NCBI GenBank assembly: GCA_964343835.1
Contig: CAYFKR010000013.1
Span: 41,748 to 105,747 of the forward strand
DNA: 64,000 nucleotides
Reading direction: 5' to 3'
Origin: CALEMW01 sp964343835
Lineage (GTDB): Bacteria; Krumholzibacteriota; Krumholzibacteriia; LZORAL124-64-63
Position 1 is the stretch's first letter. Each line of letters begins with the position of its first letter. The translations under genes were made by a program, and so were the position numbers. Positions 41,786 to 48,886 of the stretch are shown here, piece by piece. The notes below the pieces were generated by a model. That model was not told the DNA's origin. It saw only the letters and a list, made by a program, of their open reading frames with translations, and ran no database searches.

Positions 41786-43441
41786 TTACGGGGCCTGGAG
41801 GGAGTCCCGCATGACCCCCTTCGCCGTCCGATCCTCGAACCAAAGCCCCCAATGCTTCTCCGCCCCCAGCGCCCGCGCCGGATCGCCCTTCCAGGGCTCG
41901 TCGAACGCCTCGAAGAAGAACACGGTGGTGCCGGTCTCCTCCGCCCACGCCGCCAGCTCCTCGTAGTAGCGCTTCTGCTGCGCCTCGCCGGCACGCTCGC
42001 CGAACTCCTCGGCGGTGGTGGCCCAGCCGGCCTCGAGCACGGCGATGCGGGCGTCGGGCAGGGCGTCGCGGACCATGGCGATGTTCTCGAGGGTGTAGCT
42101 CAGGCCCTCGTCGATGGTCCTGCCCTCCCACACGGGGTAGGAGTGCACGCCGATGAAGTCGAGCTCGGCGGCGAGGGCCGCGCCTTCCTTCGCCCACCAC
42201 ACGTAGTTCTCGGCCACGGTCACTTCCTGATGGATGGCCTCCTTCACGCGGCGCACATACGCGATCACGCCCTCGGCCGTCATCATGTGGTCGTTCCAGT
42301 CCACCAGCGCCTCGTTGCCCACGTTCACGGCCACGACGACCTCGGGGAACTCGTTGGCCAGGGCGATGCCCCGCTCCACCTCCGCCGCGTTGTTGATGCG
42401 GTTGGCGGTGAGCTCCTCCTCCGGGATGGGCTCGTTCAGCCACGAGCAGCCCTCGTGGTTGCTGACTTCGGCGCTCAGCCACATGCCCTGGAGCACCTCG
42501 AGGGGCAGGTCGTGCTCGCGGATCAGCTCCAGGACGGTGCGCGAGTTCTCCCCCGCGTCGTAGGTGCGGATCAGGCGGAATCCGGCGTCGACCAGGATCT
42601 CCAGGTCCTCGTGGATCTGCTCGCGGGTGGGGTTCACGGCACCGTCGCCGCGGTCGGGGTGCTGGCCGGCGCGGAAGCCGGAGTAGGCGACGGCCATGGT
42701 CTGGCCGGCGAGGAGGGTGTCGGTGACGGGGAACTTCACGATCGTTCCCGCCGGCACGACCACATGATCCACATGGCCCGAAAAACCCGACTCGTCGTCC
42801 ACGAAGTGGATGTGGGTATTGGAGGAGTGATGGGTGAACACACGCTGGTCGGTCAAAGAATGGAAACCGATGAGGGTCGCCCGTACGCGGTCCTCGCGGC
42901 CCGTCACCGCCGCAGCGAGGTGGTCTTCGTGGGATGAGCCGCCGTCCACCAGTCGTCGCCCGTCGATGACGTGCCAGTGGAGATCCTCGAACTCGCCCTC
43001 CATCAGGAACGGGAAGCGGCCGTCGGGAGCGAGTCCCGCCCTTTCGGCCAGGGCCGCGATGCCGTCATCCAGGTCGGCGAACGACAGGGGCTCCGACGTC
43101 CGGACCGCGCACCAGGCGTCCACTTCGGCGGCGACCAGCAGGGCTGCGCCGGCATCGCTCCCGTCCAGCGTCTCCCAGCGAGCCGTGCCGTCGTCCTCGG
43201 GATAAGAGAGATGTACGCGACCGTCGATGATCGTGATCTCGCCGGAGAGGTCGGCCAGAGCCCCCACCGCGAAGAGCGACGGCGACGCCGGCAGGTCCGC
43301 CAGGGTCGTCTCCGCTCCCGTCCTGCCCTCGTGGAACATGGCCCGCAGGGCTCCATGGACCTGGATCTCGCCGTCCCACGGGACCTGGCCGGTGGCGGAC
43401 GAGACGAGGACGGCGACGATGAAGATGAGGCGGAACGTCAT
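41786..43441 (-). CDS. Acetolactate-decarboxylase-like domain fused to GH17 glucanase-like domain, exported
   Basis: A 551-residue exported protein with signal peptide ending SSATG. Residues ~25-240 match the fold and motifs of alpha-acetolactate decarboxylase: QVHGALRAMFHEGRTGAETT, SGEITIIDGRVHLSY, and the zinc site THIHFVDDESGFSGHV (His210, His212, His223). Residues ~248-551 match bacterial GH17 glucanases: VAYSGFRAGQHPD, FRLIRTYDAGE, VNVGNEALVDWN (acid/base Glu377) and AVLEAGWATT (nucleophile Glu470). The combination is unusual; the first domain may bind or process a sugar-derived compound rather than acetolactate. The ATG at 43441 with AAAGG upstream begins the signal peptide. It is on the same strand as the lipoprotein upstream. 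Confidence 0.78.
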   Translation of the reverse strand: MTFRLIFIVAVLVSSATGQVPWDGEIQVHGALRAMFHEGRTGAETTLADLPASPSLFAVGALADLSGEITIIDGRVHLSYPEDDGTARWETLDGSDAGAALLVAAEVDAWCAVRTSEPLSFADLDDGIAALAERAGLAPDGRFPFLMEGEFEDLHWHVIDGRRLVDGGSSHEDHLAAAVTGREDRVRATLIGFHSLTDQRVFTHHSSNTHIHFVDDESGFSGHVDHVVVPAGTIVKFPVTDTLLAGQTMAVAYSGFRAGQHPDRGDGAVNPTREQIHEDLEILVDAGFRLIRTYDAGENSRTVLELIREHDLPLEVLQGMWLSAEVSNHEGCSWLNEPIPEEELTANRINNAAEVERGIALANEFPEVVVAVNVGNEALVDWNDHMMTAEGVIAYVRRVKEAIHQEVTVAENYVWWAKEGAALAAELDFIGVHSYPVWEGRTIDEGLSYTLENIAMVRDALPDARIAVLEAGWATTAEEFGERAGEAQQKRYYEELAAWAEETGTTVFFFEAFDEPWKGDPARALGAEKHWGLWFEDRTAKGVMRDSLQAP

Positions 43442-43529
43442 GACGTCGGGCCTTTCGGGGATGAGGGTGTCGATGCATCCTGACAAGAGAACCTGTGCGA
43501 CCTTCGGGAAAACGCAGCTCCTTGCGCCG

Positions 43530-43943
43530 TCACTCCATTCCGGCGAATCCATCGACGATGCCGACAGCTTCGCCGATGAACCAGAGGGTGACGACCACGA
43601 CACCGGCGGCGACGCCGTAGATGGCGTAGGTCATCGCCTTGCCGGAATCGGCCGGCTCGATGATCTCGATCGTCTCGATCTCCTCGCGATCGAGGACGCG
43701 CCCCTTGTACTCGCCGTCCACCGTCACGCCGATCACGACTTCCGAGTACGACAGCCTGACGATCTCCCCCGTCACGACCTCGCCCGAGACGAGGGTCGCC
43801 TCCACGGTCGAGCCGACGTCGAGTCCGCCCACCTCGCGGGACGACGGTTCGCCGGTCACGCGGTCTGGGCCGGTCGCGGCGCAGCCGAGGGTGAAGGCCA
43901 GGAGCACAGACCAGGCAAGAGAGCGGAACATCGTCGAACTCAT
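43530..43943 (-). CDS. Lipoprotein with C-terminal membrane helix
   Basis: A 137-residue protein with lipoprotein signal ending FTLGC (Cys21). Residues ~40-95 form a beta barrel-like domain with EATLVSGEVVTGEIVRLSYSEVVIGV and EYKGRVLDREEIETIEI, similar in style to small LSm/SH3-like domains that sense or bind. A membrane helix follows (MTYAIYGVAAGVVVVTLWFIG). No family is recognised. AAAGG precedes the chosen ATG. It is the last of a four-gene minus-strand operon starting at 45565. Confidence 0.68.
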   Translation of the reverse strand: MSSTMFRSLAWSVLLAFTLGCAATGPDRVTGEPSSREVGGLDVGSTVEATLVSGEVVTGEIVRLSYSEVVIGVTVDGEYKGRVLDREEIETIEIIEPADSGKAMTYAIYGVAAGVVVVTLWFIGEAVGIVDGFAGME

Positions 43944-43954
43944 GATGAAGCCTT

Positions 43955-44677
43955 TCACCTGTAGAGCGCCTTGAGCGAGCCCCAGGACCGTTGCTCCGTA
44001 GCCACGCCGTGATCGCTCCAGGGGGAACCGACGCGCCCCTGCACGATGACCACGAGACGGGCGACGTTCTCATCCAGGCCGCCGATGGTCGGGGTGGTGA
44101 CGTAGCCGGTCACGGTGTAATCGCCGCACTCGGCGAAGGAGTGGAGGACGTCCAGGGCACGCAGGGTGCCCAGAGCGTCCTCGGTATACTCAAGGGTCGA
44201 GGGGAAGAGGTCCGGATGGCTCCAGTACCTGACGACCTCCTGGACGGCGACCGGAGCCCCGGCCGGCTCGCCGGCGACGGCGGTCCAGGCGTGGGTGGAC
44301 GCCTGGGGCTCCCACACCGCTCCGGTCCCCATCCACAACTCGTTCCCGCCGAACAGGACCTGTCCGTCCCTCCGATCCACGAGGGTCGTGCCTGAGGAGG
44401 ATGTCCAGGGCCAGATGTCACCGACGGCGGTCCCGGGGGACTGCGCGGGATTACACCAGTCACACGCCTCCATGATATGTAAATACACGGCTTCATGGTC
44501 CGGGAAGGTCGCAGGACCGACCTCATGGATCGCCATCACCTCGACCTCGGCCGAGAACACCGGCCAGACGGTGCCGAACAGGAAGACCGCCGCGTGCTCG
44601 CTTTCGGAACAGGCTCGGGCCGAAACGGGCAGGGCGACGATCAGCAGCATGATCACGCTCTTCTTCATGGAATTCAT
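43955..44677 (-). CDS. Exported protein of unknown function with WGSxKxLYR tail
   Basis: A 240-residue exported protein with signal peptide (KKSVIMLLIVALPVSARA). Four or more Cys appear in the mature part, including ACDWCNP, so disulfides are likely. The body has VEVMAIHEVGPATFPDHEAVYLHI and YTVTGYVTTPTIGG strands of unknown fold. The C-terminus reads RSWGSLKALYR, matching the SGNH hydrolase at 40517. Its ATG overlaps the preceding barrel gene's TGA (ATGA), so it is translated with that gene. GGGGAG lies just ahead of the ATG. Confidence 0.72.
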   Translation of the reverse strand: MNSMKKSVIMLLIVALPVSARACSESEHAAVFLFGTVWPVFSAEVEVMAIHEVGPATFPDHEAVYLHIMEACDWCNPAQSPGTAVGDIWPWTSSSGTTLVDRRDGQVLFGGNELWMGTGAVWEPQASTHAWTAVAGEPAGAPVAVQEVVRYWSHPDLFPSTLEYTEDALGTLRALDVLHSFAECGDYTVTGYVTTPTIGGLDENVARLVVIVQGRVGSPWSDHGVATEQRSWGSLKALYR

Positions 44678-45255
44678 GATCTCCCCTTTCCGATCGCACG
44701 CGAAAATCCCGCCTGCCACCTCACGAACCACCCGGACGAGATGCTGGAGGAGTGGTCCGCGGACACCTGCGCCTGAGCGTCGACCCGCTCGGTGATCTCG
44801 TAGCGCAGTCCCGCCAGCGCCCCGAACCCGAATCCGAACTCCTTGGTTCCGTCGTAGTGCTCGTAGGCCGTGGCGTATCCGTAGCGGACACCGTGCACAC
44901 CGGCCGAGATCCCCACGTAGGGTTCGGCCACGTCGCGGCCCGGTGACCAGGTCGCGAAAAGGACGGTCGTGGTGCGGTGGTACGTGTCGTTGAGGGCGGC
45001 ATCGAACTGGGTCTCGCCCCGGGGGTAGTCCAGTTCCAGCGCGTCCAGTCCGAGGTGCAGCCCCATGTCGACCGTCGGTGTCGCTCCGACCGCGATCTCG
45101 AGGCACCCGTTCAGGCCGTTCCCCATGTCGCTGTAGTCGCTGCTCCAATGGTGGGTGCCTCCGGCGAGGAAGACGACGCGAACCGGGTGATGGTCCGCGG
45201 CCGCGGCCGGCAGTGTGAGCATGAGAGCCGTGATGATCGGGAGCGCACTACGCAA
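44674..45255 (-). CDS. Predicted small outer-membrane beta-barrel
   Basis: A 193-residue exported protein with signal peptide ending LPAAAA. The mature part has eight or so amphipathic strands (RVVFLAGGTHHWSSDY, TVDMGLHLGLDALEL, TTTVLFATWSPG, AEPYVGISAGVHGVRYGY, GALAGLRYEITERVDAQAQV, SSGWFVRWQAGFSRAIG), the pattern of OmpW/OmpA-type small barrels. The best start is a TTG at 45255 that overlaps the last codons of the upstream YbjQ-like gene; no ATG gives a full signal peptide. Function is unknown. Confidence 0.68.
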   Translation of the reverse strand: MRSALPIITALMLTLPAAAADHHPVRVVFLAGGTHHWSSDYSDMGNGLNGCLEIAVGATPTVDMGLHLGLDALELDYPRGETQFDAALNDTYHRTTTVLFATWSPGRDVAEPYVGISAGVHGVRYGYATAYEHYDGTKEFGFGFGALAGLRYEITERVDAQAQVSADHSSSISSGWFVRWQAGFSRAIGKGRS

Positions 45256-45565
45256 GCTTCACCGCCGTACCGCTCGCCGCCACCATCAGCATGCCGCCGT
45301 CGCCGAGGGTCTCGAAGTCCAGGTCCACACCCACGACGGCATCGGCGCCCATGGCGATGGCCTCGTCCGTCATCTCCTTCAGGGCGATGTCCTTGGCTTC
45401 CTTCAGCTTGGTCTCGTAGGCGCCGGAGCGGCCGCCCACGATGTCGGTGATGGCGGCCAGGAAGTCGCGGGCGATGTTGGCGCCCATGATGGCTTCGCCG
45501 CTGACGATGCCGAGGTAGTCGGCGATGGTGCGGTCCTGCAGAACGGGAGTGGTGGTGATCAGCAT
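45248..45565 (-). CDS. YbjQ/UPF0145 family protein
   Basis: A 105-residue soluble protein of the UPF0145 (YbjQ) family. It shows ITTTPVLQDRTIADYLGIVSGEAIMGANI, DIVGGRSGAYETKLKEAKDIAL and GADAVVGVDLDFE, the family blocks nearly in full. The family forms pentamers; its biological role is not settled and metal binding has been suggested. AAGGAG precedes the ATG at 45565. It heads a minus-strand run of four genes. Confidence 0.9.
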   Translation of the reverse strand: MLITTTPVLQDRTIADYLGIVSGEAIMGANIARDFLAAITDIVGGRSGAYETKLKEAKDIALKEMTDEAIAMGADAVVGVDLDFETLGDGGMLMVAASGTAVKLA

Positions 45566-45690
45566 CGGGATCTCCTTCGGGGATAGGTTTCCGGCATCAT
45601 ACCCCGCACGGTGAGCGCGGAACAAGACCCGTCCCCGCGTTGCACGCCCCCGCCGACGGGTGCTACCCTGTCGCCCGGAGGGAGACCATC

Positions 45691-47007
45691 ATGACGCACC
45701 GATTCCGCACGCCGACGATCCTCGCCCTGCTCTGCCTGCTTGCCGCCGTTGCAACGGCAACCGATGTGGGGGTCCTCACCGACATCGCAGCCCACTTCAA
45801 CATGCCGGTCGAGAGCATCTCCCCCGACACCCGCTTCACCGAGGACCTCCTGGCCGACCCCGTCGACGTGTTCGAGCTCGTGGTGACCCTCTGCGCCGAG
45901 CACGGCGTGCAACCGCCGGACGACCTGCCCGCGACGGTCGCCGACCTCATCGAACAGCTCCGCACCGCGCCGCCCGTGCCCGAGTCGATCAAGGACCTCG
46001 ACGCCGAAGGCATGATCCACGTCCAGGACGTGCTCTACGCCACCACCCGCGCCGCCGACCCCGACGGCGAACTGGGCGACGCGTACGGCGGCGCCCGCGC
46101 GGCGCCCGGTCGCGGCACCGAGTACGGGCTGTGCGAGGTCACGATCCCCGTCCAGGCCCACAAGCCCGGCGAGCTCGAGTCGCCCAACCTGCTGAAGCTG
46201 GAGTTCCGCGAGGACCCGCGGAAGCACGTGGTCATCCGCTCGGTGGAGAGGCTGGAGCCCGGCATGTTCTGGGACCGTCTCGGCGACGACGGCGGCAAGC
46301 CCGCCGACCCGGCCAACGACGTGCTGGTGTTCATCCACGGCTTCAACATGAGCTTCGACAAGGCCGTGCGCCGCACCGCGCAGATGTGCTACGACCTGTC
46401 GTTCCCCGGCGAGTCGGTGCTGTTCACGTGGCCGTCGGACGGCAGCCTGCTGGAGTACCTGTCCGACCGCGAGGACGTGGAGTGGAGCGTGCCGTTCTTC
46501 GAGGCGTTCCTGCGCGATCTCGCCGACCGCTGCGAGGGCCGCCGCCCCCACCTGATCGCCCACAGCATGGGCAACCAGTGCCTGATCCGGACCCTCGACG
46601 GCCTGGCCCGCAGCGGCGACGCGCCGCTGTTCGAGAACGTCGTGTTCGCGGCGCCGGACTTCGACGCGCGGACCTTCGCCGAGCACGTCGCGCCCCGCAT
46701 CGGTGGCCTCGCCCGACGCTTCACCCTCTACCAGTCCGACCGCGACGTCGCCCTCGACGCCTCCCGCGTGCTCAGCGTGCCGCGCCTCGGCACACCGCTG
46801 GTGCTGACCGCGGGCCTGGACGTGATCGACGCCTCGGGCCTGTCGGCCGCACCCTGGAGCGTACCGGAGGTGCATGCCTACTACGCGACGATCCCGAAGG
46901 TGCTGGAGGATCTGGCGGGGGTGCTGCGGGGGATGTCGCCCGACGAGCGCGGGCTGCCGCAGGGCATGAGCGGGGGGCGCAGGTTCTGGTCGTTGACCGG
47001 GAGATGA
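45691..47007 (+). CDS. Exported DUF900 alpha/beta-hydrolase with serine-less ACP-like domain
   Basis: A 438-residue exported protein with signal peptide ending ATAT. Residues ~25-90 look like an acyl-carrier-protein domain (LTDIAAHFNMPVESISPDTRFTEDL, FELVVTLCAEHGV), but the phosphopantetheine site reads LLADPVDV, with Pro57 in place of the essential Ser of DSL. Residues ~205-400 are a DUF900-type alpha/beta hydrolase: VLVFIHGFNMSF (oxyanion HGF) and LIAHSMGNQ (nucleophile Ser292). DUF900 proteins act on unknown esters. The ACP-like part may serve as a protein-contact domain. GGAGGGAG precedes the ATG at 45691. Confidence 0.82.
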   Translation: MTHRFRTPTILALLCLLAAVATATDVGVLTDIAAHFNMPVESISPDTRFTEDLLADPVDVFELVVTLCAEHGVQPPDDLPATVADLIEQLRTAPPVPESIKDLDAEGMIHVQDVLYATTRAADPDGELGDAYGGARAAPGRGTEYGLCEVTIPVQAHKPGELESPNLLKLEFREDPRKHVVIRSVERLEPGMFWDRLGDDGGKPADPANDVLVFIHGFNMSFDKAVRRTAQMCYDLSFPGESVLFTWPSDGSLLEYLSDREDVEWSVPFFEAFLRDLADRCEGRRPHLIAHSMGNQCLIRTLDGLARSGDAPLFENVVFAAPDFDARTFAEHVAPRIGGLARRFTLYQSDRDVALDASRVLSVPRLGTPLVLTAGLDVIDASGLSAAPWSVPEVHAYYATIPKVLEDLAGVLRGMSPDERGLPQGMSGGRRFWSLTGR

Positions 47008-47078
47008 CGTTCGTCGCGATCGCGGTTATCCTGCCCGACGAGAATACGATACCCGCACCCACGCAGGAGGAGCCGATC

Positions 47079-47426
47079 ATGGCCAAGCGCGTCGAATGGT
47101 ACTACCACCGCAAGGGCTGAACGAGCTGCACCCGATCGCAGGAGTTCCTTGCGACCAACGACATCGACATCAAGGAAGAAGTGAGCGCCAGCAAGAAGCT
47201 CGGAGCCGAGAAGGCCCGCGAGCTGGCGGCCGCCGCTTCCAAGGTCATCGTCATGAAGGGGAAGAAGGTCACCGTCTTCGACATGAAGAAGGACGCGCCT
47301 TCCGACGAAGAGCTCATGAGCCACATGCTGGGCACCACGGGCAACCTGCGCGCCCCCACGATCGTGCGCGGGAAGACGTTGCTGGTGGGGTTCAACGGCG
47401 ACCGGTACGAGGATCTGCTGGGCTGA
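47079..47426 (+). CDS. Putative selenoprotein: ArsC-related thioredoxin-fold protein (in-frame TGA = Sec14)
   Basis: A 115-residue protein if the TGA at 47118..47120 is read as selenocysteine. The frame opens at an ATG with GGAGGAG 6 bases upstream, runs VEWYYHRKG to the TGA, and continues unbroken as TSCTRSQEFL to a TGA stop at 47424. The site is U-x-x-C (Sec14, Cys17), matching the CxxC of ArsC/Spx-like redox proteins with YxHxxGC openings. The remainder has GKKVTVFDMKKD and the cis-Pro segment RAPTIVRGKTLLVG typical of the thioredoxin fold. A hairpin with GU in its loop lies 17-33 bases after the TGA. It probably acts as a cytoplasmic thiol/selenol oxidoreductase. Its 3' end overlaps the convergent HxlR gene by 35 bases. 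Confidence 0.8.
47118..47153 (+). promoter_or_regulatory. Candidate bacterial SECIS element downstream of the recoded TGA
   Basis: CGCAGGAGTTCCTTGCG at 47137..47153 can fold with a CGCAGG/CC(U)UGCG stem, a bulged U at 47149 and loop AGUU containing GU. Bulged U and apical GU are the features that SelB reads in bacterial SECIS hairpins. The loop G is 24 bases after the TGA, inside the usual range. The hairpin lies in coding sequence, as bacterial SECIS elements do. Confidence 0.6.
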
Positions 47427-47775
47427 GCATCGCCTTCGTCCCAGGCACGTGCCGCTCGCCCCATTCGACCATCGCCTGCAGGATCGGCCCCAGATCGCGC
47501 CCCTTCGCCGTGAGCACGTACTCGTGGCGGAGGGGCCGCTCCTGGTAGGGGATCTTCTTCGCAATCCCGTTCCCGACGAGCCGCTTCAGCCTCTCCGCGA
47601 GGATATTGGTCGGAATCCCCTCGGGGGAGACCTGAAACTCGCTGTAGATCCTCTTGCCGGCGAACAGGTCCCTGACGACCAGCAGGGTCCAACGGTCGCC
47701 GAGTATGTCCAGCATCGCGGCTACCGGGCACATGGACCGCCCAGTATTCCTGTTGTCGTCTTTCCGTGTCGCCAT
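47392..47775 (-). CDS. HxlR-family transcriptional regulator
   Basis: A 127-residue winged-helix DNA-binding protein. It has the HxlR opening CPVAAMLDILGDRWTLLVVRDLF with the conserved Cys16, then FQVSPEGIPTNILAERLKRLVGNGI (recognition helix) and RHEYVLTAKGRDLGPIL (wing). Such regulators act as dimers, often sensing electrophiles or redox state through the N-terminal Cys. It is divergent from the alpha/beta-hydrolase gene, and an inverted repeat lies between the two, so it probably controls that gene. No clear ribosome site precedes the ATG. Confidence 0.92.
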   Translation of the reverse strand: MATRKDDNRNTGRSMCPVAAMLDILGDRWTLLVVRDLFAGKRIYSEFQVSPEGIPTNILAERLKRLVGNGIAKKIPYQERPLRHEYVLTAKGRDLGPILQAMVEWGERHVPGTKAMLSPADPRTGRR

Positions 47776-47797
47776 GAACCCATGATAGCAGGAGTCC

Positions 47798-47825
47798 TTG
47801 CGACTTGCAATTTACAAGCTACATT
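47798..47825 (+). promoter_or_regulatory. Candidate promoter and HxlR operator for the divergent hydrolase
   Basis: TTGCGA (47798..47803) and TACATT (47820..47825) are spaced by 16 bases, a weak sigma-70 pair. Between them lies the inverted repeat CTTG-N7-CAAG (47804..47818), an arrangement expected for a repressor site. This region is clearly AT-richer than the coding flanks. Confidence 0.5.
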
Positions 47826-47876
47826 GCCCAAAGCCAGTGACTTTCAAAACGCAAGTCTTATCGAGGAGACTCCGCC

Positions 47877-48875
47877 ATGAGCCCGACATCGTCCCGATCT
47901 CTCTTCGCCACCGGCACCTTCGCCGGCCTGATGCTGCTGGGGGGCTGTGCCACGGTCGACCACAGCGCCTACTTCGAGGCACACGAGGCATCGTTCCGCT
48001 CTCATGTGGACTACGCGACCCACGACGTTCCCCGCGACGGCCACCGGCTCCACGCCCGTGAGTTCGGCCGTCCTGACGACCGTCCGACTTTGGTCCTGAT
48101 GCACGGCTTCCCGGACAGCATGCACCTGTACGACTGGCTGGTGCCGCTGCTGGCCGACGACCGCCACATCATCGCCTTCGATTTCCTGGGATGGGGCGAT
48201 TCCGACAAGCCCGGCGATCACCGCTACGACGTGGCTAGCCTGTACCGCGACCTGGAAGTGGTCGTCGACTACTTCGACCTCCATCGCGTGGTCCTCGTCG
48301 TCCATGATGCCTCGGGCCAGCCCGGCATTGACTGGGCGCTGGCCAACCCCGGGCGGACCGCCGGTCTCGTCCTGCTGAATACCTACTACGGCCCCTCGCC
48401 GACCCTGAGGGCGCCGGAAGCCATCGCCCGCTTCTCGACGCCCGGCCTCTACCGCGACTTGTCGGTCATCGCGACCCGCCTCTTCGACTCCCTCTGGATG
48501 CGGGGTTGGAACCAGCAGATCGCCCGGTTTCTCAGCACCGAGGAGCTTCGCGAGCCGTTCCAGCGGACTCTCGGGCATCAGTCCCTGGGGATCCGACGGG
48601 CTTTCTATCGGCTGAACCGTGTGCTTAACGAGGAGGTCATGAAGCGGGCGGATACGACGCCGCTGCTGGCAGCTTTCGATCCGCCGGTCCGCATCATCTT
48701 CGGCAATGACGATCCCTACCTCAACGCGGGCGTCGCGCGAGACTTGGACTCGCAGTTCGGGAATTCGGAGCTGTTCCTGCTGGAGGGTGCCGGGCATTTC
48801 GTGCAGGTCGATGCTGCGGCCAAAGTCGCGGATCTGCTCCGCGACTTCCCGTCGGCGGCCGACTACACCGACTGA
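47877..48875 (+). CDS. Alpha/beta-hydrolase lipoprotein (epoxide hydrolase/haloalkane dehalogenase-like)
   Basis: A 332-residue lipoprotein with signal ending MLLGGC. The mature part is an alpha/beta-hydrolase with HGFPDSMHLYDWLVPLL (oxyanion region), FDFLGWGDSDKP, and VVHDASGQPG at the nucleophile elbow, where Asp replaces Ser as in haloalkane dehalogenases and epoxide hydrolases. IIFGNDDPYL would give the acid and GAGHFVQVD the catalytic His. The substrate is unknown. Its divergent HxlR regulator suggests induction by a reactive compound. CGAGGAG lies 8 bases before the ATG. Confidence 0.85.
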   Translation: MSPTSSRSLFATGTFAGLMLLGGCATVDHSAYFEAHEASFRSHVDYATHDVPRDGHRLHAREFGRPDDRPTLVLMHGFPDSMHLYDWLVPLLADDRHIIAFDFLGWGDSDKPGDHRYDVASLYRDLEVVVDYFDLHRVVLVVHDASGQPGIDWALANPGRTAGLVLLNTYYGPSPTLRAPEAIARFSTPGLYRDLSVIATRLFDSLWMRGWNQQIARFLSTEELREPFQRTLGHQSLGIRRAFYRLNRVLNEEVMKRADTTPLLAAFDPPVRIIFGNDDPYLNAGVARDLDSQFGNSELFLLEGAGHFVQVDAAAKVADLLRDFPSAADYTD

Positions 48876-48886
48876 GCGACGCAGGA

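Noticed and set aside
47079..47120. A 13-codon peptide ending at the TGA, with a separate gene starting at 47181
   Set aside because: The frame continues seamlessly after the TGA with the conserved TSC and the rest of a thioredoxin fold, and the downstream start lacks the redox site; recoding explains it better.
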